Shown piece by piece: positions 8,073-15,900 of a stretch of DNA of 64,000 bases. The notes beneath the pieces were generated by a model. The model had not been told where the DNA came from. It made no database searches and worked only from the letters and a program-made list of their open reading frames with translations. Position 1 is the stretch's first letter. The number at the start of each line of letters is the position of its first letter. The DNA is from an uncultured Fibrobacter sp. (GTDB lineage Bacteria > Fibrobacterota > Fibrobacteria > Fibrobacterales > Fibrobacteraceae): assembly GCF_947166265.1 (NCBI RefSeq), contig NZ_CAMVDO010000006.1, positions 94,785 through 158,784 on the forward strand. Direction: 5' to 3'. The translations under genes were made by a program, and so were the position numbers.

Positions 8073-10207
8073 TACGAATTTTCCTGATGAGATTCTACGG
8101 TAGAGGTTTGGGCATCGCCGTCGCCTGCCGGGGTCGAGCCACTGGCGGGCGCGGGCTTGATTTCTGCGACGGGAGCGGCGTCTGTCACCGGTGCCACGGG
8201 CGGTTGTTTTCCCGGGTCGGGCGGTGGCGTATTTTCGCGCTTCTTCTTCGCTTCCATTTCTTCAAGGGCCTTGTACTGGCGGCTCTTCTTGGTGCCGGTC
8301 AGCTTTTCACCGGCCATCACGCGGTCAATTTCTTCGCGGTCGAGCACTTCGAATTCAAAGAGGGCTTCGGCAAGGTCAATCAACTTGTCCTTGTTTTCTT
8401 CGATGAGCTTCTTGGCGGCCTGGTCCAGACGCTTAATGAGGTTGTTCACCGCATTGTCGATCTTTTCGGCCATCATCTCGGACATTTCTTTCGGCTTAGA
8501 GATTTCACGGCCGAGGAACACTTCGCCGTCGGTGCGGCTGTAGCATACCGGTCCGATTTCGTCGTCGAAGCCCCATTCCGTCACCATCTTGCGGGCTAGT
8601 TCAGTAGCGCGCTGAATGTCGTTGCTGGCGCCTGTGCTCTGGTGGTTGAAGAAGATGAGTTCGGCGAGGCGGCCAGACATCATGATCATGATGCGTTCTT
8701 CGGCGTATTCGCGGCTGTAGCTTACCTGGTCGCGTTCGGGCAGACTCATGGTTACGCCGAGGGCGCGCCCGCGCGGGATAATCGTAATCTTGTGGAGCGG
8801 GTCGGAATGCTTGCACAGAAGCGTCATGAGGGCGTGGCCCGCTTCGTGGTAGGCCGTGTGGCGCTTTTCTTCGTCGGTCATCAGGAGCGTACGGCGCTCG
8901 GCACCCATGCTAAGCTTGTCGCGAGCTTCTTCAAAGTCGAGCATCGTGACTTTCTTGTTGTTGAAACGAGCGGCGAGGAGGGCTGCTTCGTTCACCAAGT
9001 TTTCGAGGTCTGCACCTGCAAGACCCGGTGTTCCCTTAGCGACAGCCTTCACGTCCACGTCGTCGGCGAGAGGCACTTTGCGCTTTTTCAGGTGAACCCT
9101 CAAGATTTCTTCGCGGCCCTTCAGGTCGGGGAGTCCCACCACAATCTGGCGGTCAAAGCGGCCGGGGCGCAATAGCGCCTTGTCGAGCACGTCGGGGCGG
9201 TTGGTCGCGGCAATCAAGATGACGCCTTCGTTCGCGGTAAAGCCGTCCATTTCCACCAACAACTGGTTCAAGGTCTGTTCGCGTTCGTCGTGACCGCCAC
9301 CGAGACCCGCACCACGCTGGCGACCGACGGCATCGATTTCGTCGATGAACAGAATACACGGGGCGTTCTTCTTGCCGGTTTCAAAGAGGTCGCGTACGCG
9401 GCTTGCGCCCACGCCAACGAACATTTCCACAAAGTCGGAACCGGACATGCTGAAGAACGGGACTCCTGCCTCGCCTGCAACAGCGCGGGCAAGAAGCGTC
9501 TTACCGGTACCCGGAGGGCCAACGAGTAAAGCTCCCTTCGGAATGCGTCCGCCGAGGGCATCGAATTTCTTCGGGTCCTTCAAAAATTCTACAAGTTCCT
9601 GCAAGTCCTGCTTGGCTTCGTCGCAGCCTGCCACGTCGTTAAAGGTGGTCTTTTGCTTGCCGTTCAACTGTTTTGCCTGGCTCTTGCCAAAGCTGAACGG
9701 ACCCTTGCCGCCGCCACCCATCTGGCGGTTCATCATCAGGTAGAAGAATACAATCAGGAGAATTGCAGGCAAAAATGCGACAATCGTGTCGAGCCAGGTG
9801 CTGGATTCGTGAATGACCTTGACTTTGACGCCCTTGAACATTTCCCAGGCGGTAATCTGGTCATTGGAGACTTCGAGCATGTGGCTACGGAAAGCTTTTG
9901 TGGTTCCGTTGTCACTTGACTTGGTGAAGCGGGCGAGGGCACTCTGGTTCTTTTTGGCCTCGGCAATTTCGTCGGGGCTCATTTCGCGCTTGCCTTCGAT
10001 AATCACTCCGTCGGGGGTCTTTTGGAGCGAAAGTTCGGTAATGACCTTGGTGGAATCTCCCATCATGGCCAAGAATTCGGTGCGCGTAATGTCCGATTCG
10101 CCATCTTTTCCGGCGAGCGGGAACATGACGAACAGCAAAAGTATCATCACCACTAAAATGATAAAGTTCTTGCTACGGTATGGGGGTGTAGGTTTTCCTT
10201 GACTCAT
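8072..10207 (-). CDS. ftsH: ATP-dependent membrane zinc protease FtsH
   Basis: 711 residues. Two transmembrane segments (about 14-31 and 145-163) flank a periplasmic domain. The AAA module has Walker A GPPGTGKT near 230, Walker [12 protein letters not shown] and the second region of homology ATNRPDVLD. The M41 protease site HEAGH lies near 455. A Pro/Ala-rich tail follows residue 660. FtsH degrades misassembled membrane proteins and regulators. RBS AGGA precedes the ATG. It sits 17 nt downstream of tilS, a widespread pairing. Confidence 0.98.
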   Translation of the reverse strand: MSQGKPTPPYRSKNFIILVVMILLLFVMFPLAGKDGESDITRTEFLAMMGDSTKVITELSLQKTPDGVIIEGKREMSPDEIAEAKKNQSALARFTKSSDNGTTKAFRSHMLEVSNDQITAWEMFKGVKVKVIHESSTWLDTIVAFLPAILLIVFFYLMMNRQMGGGGKGPFSFGKSQAKQLNGKQKTTFNDVAGCDEAKQDLQELVEFLKDPKKFDALGGRIPKGALLVGPPGTGKTLLARAVAGEAGVPFFSMSGSDFVEMFVGVGASRVRDLFETGKKNAPCILFIDEIDAVGRQRGAGLGGGHDEREQTLNQLLVEMDGFTANEGVILIAATNRPDVLDKALLRPGRFDRQIVVGLPDLKGREEILRVHLKKRKVPLADDVDVKAVAKGTPGLAGADLENLVNEAALLAARFNNKKVTMLDFEEARDKLSMGAERRTLLMTDEEKRHTAYHEAGHALMTLLCKHSDPLHKITIIPRGRALGVTMSLPERDQVSYSREYAEERIMIMMSGRLAELIFFNHQSTGASNDIQRATELARKMVTEWGFDDEIGPVCYSRTDGEVFLGREISKPKEMSEMMAEKIDNAVNNLIKRLDQAAKKLIEENKDKLIDLAEALFEFEVLDREEIDRVMAGEKLTGTKKSRQYKALEEMEAKKKRENTPPPDPGKQPPVAPVTDAAPVAEIKPAPASGSTPAGDGDAQTSTVESHQENS

Positions 10208-10224
10208 AAAATCCTTTTATACGT

Positions 10225-11436
10225 TCAATTGCAAGATACAAATTTTGTGGCCTCTGCAACGTCCTTGAATTCGCAAATCAAGACGGTTGAGCCCTTTTTG
10301 ACGATAGAACGCTTGCGGTAAGCGCTGCGTACGGGAATTTTAAGATGCGCGGGCTCTTTCTGGTCGTAAAAGAATCCTATCGGAAAGCGAAACCCAAGCT
10401 CCGAAAGCCACAAACGGAACATTTCCGACAAGTCCGCATCGGCATGGTCGATTTGAATTTTGCGAAGTTTTCTCTTGTCCAATGCGATGAGTGACGAGGG
10501 GCGAGAAACGGGAGATGTGTCATCCTGAGCTTGTCGAAGGGTCTCTCGAAACATAGCATCGCATTTATCCATTACCTTCGCGTAGGCCTTGTCGGCTAGC
10601 GAGGCAATCCTACACAATTGCGTAGCGGCGTCACGGTATCCTCTTGCGAGCTGTGGCAGGTAAACATGGCGCACCTTGTTCCGTGCGAATTTTACATCGG
10701 AATTGCTTTCGTCTTCGCACCACTTTAGATTGTTTTCGCGAGCATACGCAAGAAGCTCTTCGCGAGTGACGTTCAGGAATGGTCGGAAGATGTTGTCTCG
10801 TACTTCCTGAATGCCCCGGAGCCCTGCGAGTGTTGTTCCTCGGCGGAGTCGCATGTAAATGGTTTCCGCTTGGTCTCCTGCATGATGCGCAGTGACAATG
10901 ACAAATGAGGGATGAGGTGTGAGGTCGCAGCCTTCGGCTGCTTTGAGGTGTGGGGTATGAGAGACAAAAGACGAGAGACGAAAGACGAGAGATGTGTCAT
11001 CCTGAGCGGAGAACCGTAGGTTCGTAGTCGATATACGAAACTTGTCAACTTGTTGACTTAGTTGAGTTAGGTTCGAAGGAGCAGGATCTAGGATGATTTC
11101 TGCCAGAGCCTTATATCTTGCTTCCCTCGCATTTTCTTCGAGCGAACCCTCGGCATTTTTTAGCGCATCGCCATTCAGCTTCTTCAAGAAAAACGGAATG
11201 TTGTGCACTTTCGCGAATGCCTCGACAAATGCGGCGTCGCGGTCGGCGGTTCCTTCGCGCAGTCCGTGGTGTACATGTGCGATCCCCAGCCATTCGATGC
11301 CGAGCGTTTCGCGGTTTGCAATGAAATAATGCGCGAGGCAAATAGAATCCAACCCGCCCGAAACTGCAAGCAGCAGGCGCTTGAAACCATAATCATGGAT
11401 TCTTTTTTGGATGCTTGCAAATTCGTCGGTAATCAT
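10225..11436 (-). CDS. tilS: tRNA(Ile)-lysidine synthetase TilS with two in-frame repeat-derived insertions
   Basis: 403 residues. The PP-loop SGGLDS is at residues 26-31 and the TAHHAGDQAET motif near 182, where most homologues read HHADDQ. TilS makes lysidine at the wobble base of the AUA-reading tRNA and is essential. Residues ~116-176, just before TAHH, and ~293-313 are low-complexity peptides encoded by palindromic repeats (RFSAQDDTSLVFRLSS and RQAQDDTSPVSRPSS) that a normal TilS lacks. The frame stays open through both, so the gene looks functional. The C-terminal substrate-binding part (about 320-400) is intact. Confidence 0.92.
   Translation of the reverse strand: MITDEFASIQKRIHDYGFKRLLLAVSGGLDSICLAHYFIANRETLGIEWLGIAHVHHGLREGTADRDAAFVEAFAKVHNIPFFLKKLNGDALKNAEGSLEENAREARYKALAEIILDPAPSNLTQLSQQVDKFRISTTNLRFSAQDDTSLVFRLSSFVSHTPHLKAAEGCDLTPHPSFVIVTAHHAGDQAETIYMRLRRGTTLAGLRGIQEVRDNIFRPFLNVTREELLAYARENNLKWCEDESNSDVKFARNKVRHVYLPQLARGYRDAATQLCRIASLADKAYAKVMDKCDAMFRETLRQAQDDTSPVSRPSSLIALDKRKLRKIQIDHADADLSEMFRLWLSELGFRFPIGFFYDQKEPAHLKIPVRSAYRKRSIVKKGSTVLICEFKDVAEATKFVSCN
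10487..10546 (+). repeat. composite palindromic repeat inside tilS (member 3)
   Basis: A GACGAGG/CGAGAAACG-type purine-rich leader is followed by GTCATCCTGAGCTTG and TCGAAGGGTCTC. On the coding strand it encodes RQAQDDTSPVSRPSS. The GTCAT core runs 10519-10546. Confidence 0.75.
10905..11090 (+). repeat. larger composite repeat insertion inside tilS (member 4)
   Basis: It contains several hairpins: GCAGCC/GGCTGC, an AGACGAGAGACGAAAG run at 10969-10984, a GTCATCCTGAGCGG core from 10996, and GTCAAC/GTTGAC at the distal end. It is translated in frame as about 60 extra TilS residues. Confidence 0.7.
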
Positions 11437-11445
11437 TCTTATTTG

Positions 11446-12633
11446 TTAATTCCTTGCGACCGAAGAGAGAATTCTTTTGGTCTCTCCTGTCACATTGCTG
11501 CGAATACATTCGTAGTATTCTTCACGGTTGTCTGTGCTGAAACCATCAACAGGGCCGTCTTTGTAATGAAGGGCTTCTTCGGTGCTGTTGCGTGCGCTGA
11601 GCAAAAAATCTGCATTTCCCTCTAGGCACTGTTCCTTTGAAATGGCGCCTAATTGTTCGTGCTTTGTGCAGGTTTTACCATTGCTGGAGAATGTTTCATA
11701 GAAATTCATGCCGGTCTGGTCGAATTTGTAGGAACCGTCTAATACAAAAGTTTGGCTACCAACGGAAAACTCCTTGTTTGAAACAACTTTTATGACTTGT
11801 GCTTCTACGAGAGAGTCTATGTGGAAATCGCTGATGTCGAAGTCCAAATAGTTAGCCAGAATGCTGCCCAACCTTAACTTGCTTTCTGTGATATTACTTG
11901 GGTCAATGGTGGTCGTGTTGTATACGGAATCCTGGGTGATGGTGATTGTTCTTGCAATACCTTTCAGGCCGCCGATAGAGGCGGTGCATTTGATTTCAGT
12001 TTCCCCGATAATTCTCTGACAGCCTGTTGCTTTCCACTTGCCATAAATGCCGTTATGTTCGGTGCTTAAGGACAATGTTTCAACGTTCTTGTAGGCGTCG
12101 TAAAACATCTGTTCATCAGGATCGTCAGATACCATTTTTTTGACAGGTCCTGTCCACATGGAATCTCCGACAATGGTAATCTTGTTTGTGTCGAGAGCCG
12201 ATGCATTTTCTTCCCATGCGAATGTTTTGGTGCCTGCGTGGTAGTTGCAGGATTCTAAACCCTGGTAAAAGAATCCTGTGGTTTCGTCATACCGATATGC
12301 CATGGCGTAGGTGTAGCCTTCGCCAAAGTCTATGCTAACCGAGGGATTTATTGTATTCTCTTTTGATGAAGAAGATTCTTGAGATTCCGAAGAATTGATG
12401 CTAGAACTAGAAGCAATTGCTTCGCTAGATGAAGAATTTACTTCTTGATTGCTAGAAGATGAGTCCTTTGTATTTTGAGATTCTGATGAAGAGGAATCGT
12501 TTTCCTCTGCAGAAGAACTGAGAGTCGTTTCTTCAGAAGACGATGAAATGTCATCTGTTGCCGACGAAGAATTGTCATCGCCGCAGGCGATAAGCATAGC
12601 ACTAGTCATTGCAAATGCAAATAGCTTTTTCAT
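11446..12633 (-). CDS. Ser-rich-linker lipoprotein, paralogue A
   Basis: 395 residues. Signal peptide with lipobox LIAC, then CGDDNSSSATDD and a roughly 80-residue Ser/Glu linker (SSSSEETTLSSSAEE style), then a beta-rich domain of about 290 residues with scattered Cys (CNYH, CQRII, CTKHEQ, CIRS). The ATG at 12633 is preferred over a GTG at 12642 because GAGGTG lies 6 nt ahead of it. Such linkers hold domains away from the outer membrane in Fibrobacter-type surface lipoproteins. It shares architecture with the gene at 12907-13995. No enzymatic motif is recognised. Confidence 0.85.
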   Translation of the reverse strand: MKKLFAFAMTSAMLIACGDDNSSSATDDISSSSEETTLSSSAEENDSSSSESQNTKDSSSSNQEVNSSSSEAIASSSSINSSESQESSSSKENTINPSVSIDFGEGYTYAMAYRYDETTGFFYQGLESCNYHAGTKTFAWEENASALDTNKITIVGDSMWTGPVKKMVSDDPDEQMFYDAYKNVETLSLSTEHNGIYGKWKATGCQRIIGETEIKCTASIGGLKGIARTITITQDSVYNTTTIDPSNITESKLRLGSILANYLDFDISDFHIDSLVEAQVIKVVSNKEFSVGSQTFVLDGSYKFDQTGMNFYETFSSNGKTCTKHEQLGAISKEQCLEGNADFLLSARNSTEEALHYKDGPVDGFSTDNREEYYECIRSNVTGETKRILSSVARN

Positions 12634-12703
12634 AATGTTCACCTCGTATAAAGCCTTTCCAACGTAAATCTAAAAAATTATATTTGTTTGTAAGGAGGCC
12701 GTT

Positions 12704-12970
12704 ATGGCTAAAAACAAAGCGAAGGCGCTCGGCAAGGTTGTCGAAACCGCCAAGGAAAGCGCAATGCTCAGAACGCTGCGCATTGACGGCTCCCAGAACG
12801 GAGCCACCCTGCGGACAAGAATCGTCCGCGACAAGACGAAGTACACCAGAACCCTTAAACACAAGAAATCCCTCGCCGAAGCGGGGGATTTCCCTTTATT
12901 GAATTCTTATTTCAAGTTAAACTGCTTGAGACATTCTTCGAATTCTTCGTTATTGGAACTTGATCCGTAA
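12704..12970 (+). CDS. small basic protein, divergent from lipoprotein A
   Basis: 88 codons with a strong Shine-Dalgarno (AAGGAGG, 5 nt before ATG). The first ~58 residues are a Lys/Arg-rich chain (MAKNKAKALGKVVETAKE, then RTLRIDG and RTRIVRDKTKYTR) that looks like a genuine nucleic-acid-contacting small protein. The rest of the frame runs through a terminator hairpin and the antisense 3' end of the next lipoprotein gene, so the natural stop may have been lost or recently moved. I do not recognise the family. It is the only plus-strand gene between 5 and 26 kb. Confidence 0.6.
   Translation: MAKNKAKALGKVVETAKESAMLRTLRIDGSQNGATLRTRIVRDKTKYTRTLKHKKSLAEAGDFPLLNSYFKLNCLRHSSNSSLLELDP
12866..12891. 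terminator. bidirectional hairpin terminator between convergent genes
   Basis: Arms AAATCCCTCGC and GCGGGGGATTT around CGAA (a UUCG loop when read on the minus strand). It serves lipoprotein B on the minus strand and probably the small basic ORF on the plus strand. Confidence 0.75.
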
Positions 12971-13995
12971 AGTTGTTTGACGAAGTCCCGATGAATGTTG
13001 CTGTAATCGCTTCCAACCTCATCTTGACTGTGGTCGCCGTTTTCGCAGTATTCCTGCGTTAATTCGATATTTTTTTGCCACAAGGTGCAGGTGCTTTCTT
13101 GGTAGGTTATTTTTGTTGTGAATGTGGAAATTTGCGAGGGGTTCATCTCTAATGTGTGGTCCATCGATATCTCTAAAATTTTGTTGTTGATGGACAAATC
13201 CGCCTTATTGTGATCCTTGGCGACTATCCACATATCGCTGTCAATAAAGGTGGTGTCGGCTGAAAGTTTCTTAATATTTCGAAGATAATCATTGCAGAGT
13301 TCTTCTTTTTGCCCGTCATTAAATAAATTATAGATGACGCTGCAATATTGGACCGGCTCGGGTGTGTAGCTTGATCCCGTGATTTTAGTGCGAGTCGTTA
13401 TGGTTTTTTGCTTTGGTGTCAGTTCTAGCGTGATTTTATAGTTGGAAGGAATCTCTGTGAATTCACCTTGATAAATCCTTCCGACACATTCCCATGTCGA
13501 AAAAATGGATTTCGAAGAACCGATATATAGGGTTGCTGCTTTGATGGTGTCGCAGGCATCTCCGATGTAATCACATTCGTATAGGGTGTCGTTTGACATC
13601 TTGTAGCCAAAGGAATTAAAAATCATGTATTTGAGCGAATCGTTGTTGTATCCTGCTTCTAACACCAATTCGTCGTACTTGTATACGCCCGTGTAGTCTT
13701 CGGTGTACCATTTGAATGAATTCGTGGTGGTATCGTAGTCGCATTCTTCTTCAAGAAAGTAGTATCTCAAATACTTTTCATCGAAGAATGAAAAATTGTC
13801 GACATCCACTGTAGTGATCCAATTGTCATCAGAAATATTCGAAGAAGATGTCGGCTCGTTATTTTCCTCGGAAGAAGAACTGACACTTGATTCTTCCGAA
13901 GATGAAAACTCGTCATCATTTGCCGATGACGATTTGTCGTCGCCGCAGGCGACCATCAGCATTGGGATTAGTATAAGTGGGAAAAGTTTGTTCAT
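12907..13995 (-). CDS. Ser-rich-linker lipoprotein, paralogue B
   Basis: 362 residues. Lipobox MVAC, mature start CGDDKSSSANDD, then a shorter Ser/Glu linker (about residues 22-55) and a C-terminal domain of about 300 residues. Cys pairs such as CDYD, CDYIGDAC and CSVIYN suggest disulfides. RBS GAGGAG lies 4 nt before the ATG. Similar opening and closing motifs to paralogue A (the C-terminus ends EFEECLKQFNLK here, ECIRSNV there) point to an old tandem duplication now separated by the small basic ORF. Function unknown; the location is probably the outer membrane surface. Confidence 0.85.
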   Translation of the reverse strand: MNKLFPLILIPMLMVACGDDKSSSANDDEFSSSEESSVSSSSEENNEPTSSSNISDDNWITTVDVDNFSFFDEKYLRYYFLEEECDYDTTTNSFKWYTEDYTGVYKYDELVLEAGYNNDSLKYMIFNSFGYKMSNDTLYECDYIGDACDTIKAATLYIGSSKSIFSTWECVGRIYQGEFTEIPSNYKITLELTPKQKTITTRTKITGSSYTPEPVQYCSVIYNLFNDGQKEELCNDYLRNIKKLSADTTFIDSDMWIVAKDHNKADLSINNKILEISMDHTLEMNPSQISTFTTKITYQESTCTLWQKNIELTQEYCENGDHSQDEVGSDYSNIHRDFVKQLYGSSSNNEEFEECLKQFNLK

Positions 13996-14034
13996 GATTC
14001 TCCTCGTAATTTTTTATGATAAAATAATAAAAAT

Positions 14035-14052
14035 TCCTCGCGCTGGCGAGGA
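14035..14052 (-). terminator. intrinsic terminator after the histidine phosphatase gene
   Basis: On the minus strand TCCTCGC-CAGC-GCGAGGA is followed by ATTTTTATTATTTT, about 60 bp after the phosphatase stop. Confidence 0.75.
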
Positions 14053-14114
14053 TTTCTTGCGGATTCTATTAAACAAGGAGCTTTTCGACTGAATCGGGCT
14101 TGGCGTCAGGTAGA

Positions 14115-15464
14115 CTATTTCCCCGTTGTGGCGAGTTTCCCGTAGTATTCGCGGACGTCGTCCCAGCGGTAATAGGGGGCGGCGGGGCAACTTTGTTTTG
14201 GTTTTGGGGATGAGACTTGGTTCGCTTCGGCAGGCTCAGCGACCTTACTAATTCCACATGTCACGGGCAATTTCTGCTCTATTTCGTTGAGCATTACCTT
14301 CACCAGAATGGGGGTGCCTTTCTTCGCGGACTTATAGAAGATAAATTGCACGTTCGCGGCCATGGGACTGATTTCATAGTCGCGCCAGACCGTGTGCAGG
14401 TTTTCCATGTCGGAGGTTTCCACGCCGGCGGTGCCCAGCTGCAACAGGGCGACAAACGGAAAAATCACCGTGTCGTGACCGAAGCGGAGCGTTGTTGTTG
14501 TCTTTTTCGCAGGTTTTGCTGTTTTGCCTGCTTTGGTCGTGTCCGTGGCAATTACCTTGTCTGCTTCGTCCAGAACGTTTTTCAGGAGCGGGCGTGCATT
14601 TTCGAGGCCCTGTTTTTGAGCGAAGGGATTGTTGCCGAGAACGCTATACCACCAAGCGTTCTGTGCGTGCCAACGGGCGGCAAGATCTTCGTCGGTCCAC
14701 AAGTCGTCAAAGCTGAATTCGATTTCGGGACTACCTTGCAAGCTGTTGCCGATTTCATAAATTTTGCTGAAAAGATCACCTGCATCCACATTTTTCTGGA
14801 TGTAGCTGGAATCGTTGAAAATAGCGCGCATCATGCGAGTCGGATTAACATGGCTATAAAGTTTTTCGTTTTCCTTTTGCCATGCGGGCGTATTCGATTC
14901 GTTGATAATCTTGCCAAAATCGAGCGGACTGATAAAACTCATCAGGTACTTGCCAGATTCCTGGTGAATGTCCAGCTTGGGCTTCTGGGCGCGGAGCTCT
15001 TCAAGGAACGCCGCCATGCTGACGACGCAGCGCACACTGGTACTGGCGAAGGCTTCCACGTAGGCGTCGCTCTTGAACACTTCGGGGAAATTTTTCACCA
15101 TACGTTTCGCGATTCCCTGGTGCTGAGCTACGCCAAGCTGGGTTAGGTCGCCTGCACGTGGGGCGGCGTATTCATCCAGATACTTGGCGCGTTCAAGCAG
15201 GCTCTTGCCGAGGTTCGTGAGTTTGCTTAAGGAATCTGCCTTCGCGAGCGTGTTGTACAGGGCGTGGTAATGGTCGGCCGGCTGGTGGAATCGGCTGCCG
15301 TGTCTGCCGTAATGGCTCAGGTAAAACGGCTTGTAGCCGGTGGGAACCTTGGTGTATTTTGCGGTGGGAGTGGGGTAGGCGTAGTAGTTGCTTCCCATCT
15401 GGTGACGGTCTTGGGCAAATCCCGAAATCGCCATCGTGATTAACAACACGAAGATTTTTTTCAT
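14115..15464 (-). CDS. secreted histidine acid phosphatase (branch 2, MINPP/phytase-like)
   Basis: 449 residues with a signal peptide (about 1-17, cleavage after GFA). The catalytic box HYGRHGSRF is at 51-59 and the proton-donor motif RFGHDT near 328, the pair that defines branch 2 histidine phosphatases. By similarity to multiple inositol polyphosphate phosphatases it could release phosphate from phytate or other phosphoesters outside the cytoplasm. A short in-frame insertion near residues 405-421 (VAEPAEANQVSS) is encoded by a palindromic repeat. A 25-residue TTKAGKTAKPAKK-type linker near 310 is also atypical. Confidence 0.85.
   Translation of the reverse strand: MKKIFVLLITMAISGFAQDRHQMGSNYYAYPTPTAKYTKVPTGYKPFYLSHYGRHGSRFHQPADHYHALYNTLAKADSLSKLTNLGKSLLERAKYLDEYAAPRAGDLTQLGVAQHQGIAKRMVKNFPEVFKSDAYVEAFASTSVRCVVSMAAFLEELRAQKPKLDIHQESGKYLMSFISPLDFGKIINESNTPAWQKENEKLYSHVNPTRMMRAIFNDSSYIQKNVDAGDLFSKIYEIGNSLQGSPEIEFSFDDLWTDEDLAARWHAQNAWWYSVLGNNPFAQKQGLENARPLLKNVLDEADKVIATDTTKAGKTAKPAKKTTTTLRFGHDTVIFPFVALLQLGTAGVETSDMENLHTVWRDYEISPMAANVQFIFYKSAKKGTPILVKVMLNEIEQKLPVTCGISKVAEPAEANQVSSPKPKQSCPAAPYYRWDDVREYYGKLATTGK
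14219..14244 (-). repeat. palindromic repeat inside the phosphatase gene (member 5)
   Basis: GGTCGCT, then GAGCCTGCCGA, then AGCGAACC on the coding strand. The core GAGCCTGCCGA also occurs in the 50.9-kb element with different but still complementary arms. Confidence 0.75.
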
Positions 15465-15503
15465 TTTATTCTCCCGTATCCCACATCACTCACACAAATC
15501 GTT

Positions 15504-15854
15504 TTATTTGTCGCAGATTTTGAAAAAGCAGCTGCGGGCACCGGTGTGGCAAGCCACCTGCGGGCCCTGCATGCGAACCTTAAAGAGCAAGGCGTCGCTG
15601 TCGCAGTCGGCGGCCCATTCCACGACGGTCATCACGTTTCCGCTGGTGTCGCCCTTGTGCCAGAATTCCTTACGGCTACGGCTCCAGAACACCATTTCGC
15701 CACATTCGTGGGTGCGGCGGAGAGCTTCTTCGTTCATCCAGGCCATCATCAGAACGTCGCCCTTGTCGGCATCTTGAACGATTGCGGGGGCAAGTGCAAC
15801 GCCGTCCACAACGACTTCGAATTTAATCTCTTTAATCAGTTCGTCAAAGTTCAT
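15504..15854 (-). CDS. hisI: phosphoribosyl-AMP cyclohydrolase
   Basis: 116 residues, a stand-alone HisI without the HisE domain. Metal ligands are visible in [14 protein letters not shown] (Mg site) and CHTGARSCF (Zn site). It opens the purine ring of PR-AMP in histidine synthesis. No other his genes are in the window. The 5' region holds the 16-mer AGACGAGAGACGAAAG directly before the ATG, the same word found inside the tilS insertion, so a repeat appears to have landed at the ribosome-binding position. Confidence 0.95.
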   Translation of the reverse strand: MNFDELIKEIKFEVVVDGVALAPAIVQDADKGDVLMMAWMNEEALRRTHECGEMVFWSRSRKEFWHKGDTSGNVMTVVEWAADCDSDALLFKVRMQGPQVACHTGARSCFFKICDK

Positions 15855-15900
15855 CTTTCGTCTCTCGTCTGTAGGCGCAAAGCGCCGTTCTTTCGTCTAG
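15855..15900 (-). repeat. repeat-derived spacer between proA and hisI
   Basis: GGCGCAAAGCGCC hairpin flanked by AGACGAAAGA-type words. It separates the proA stop from the hisI start. Confidence 0.6.
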
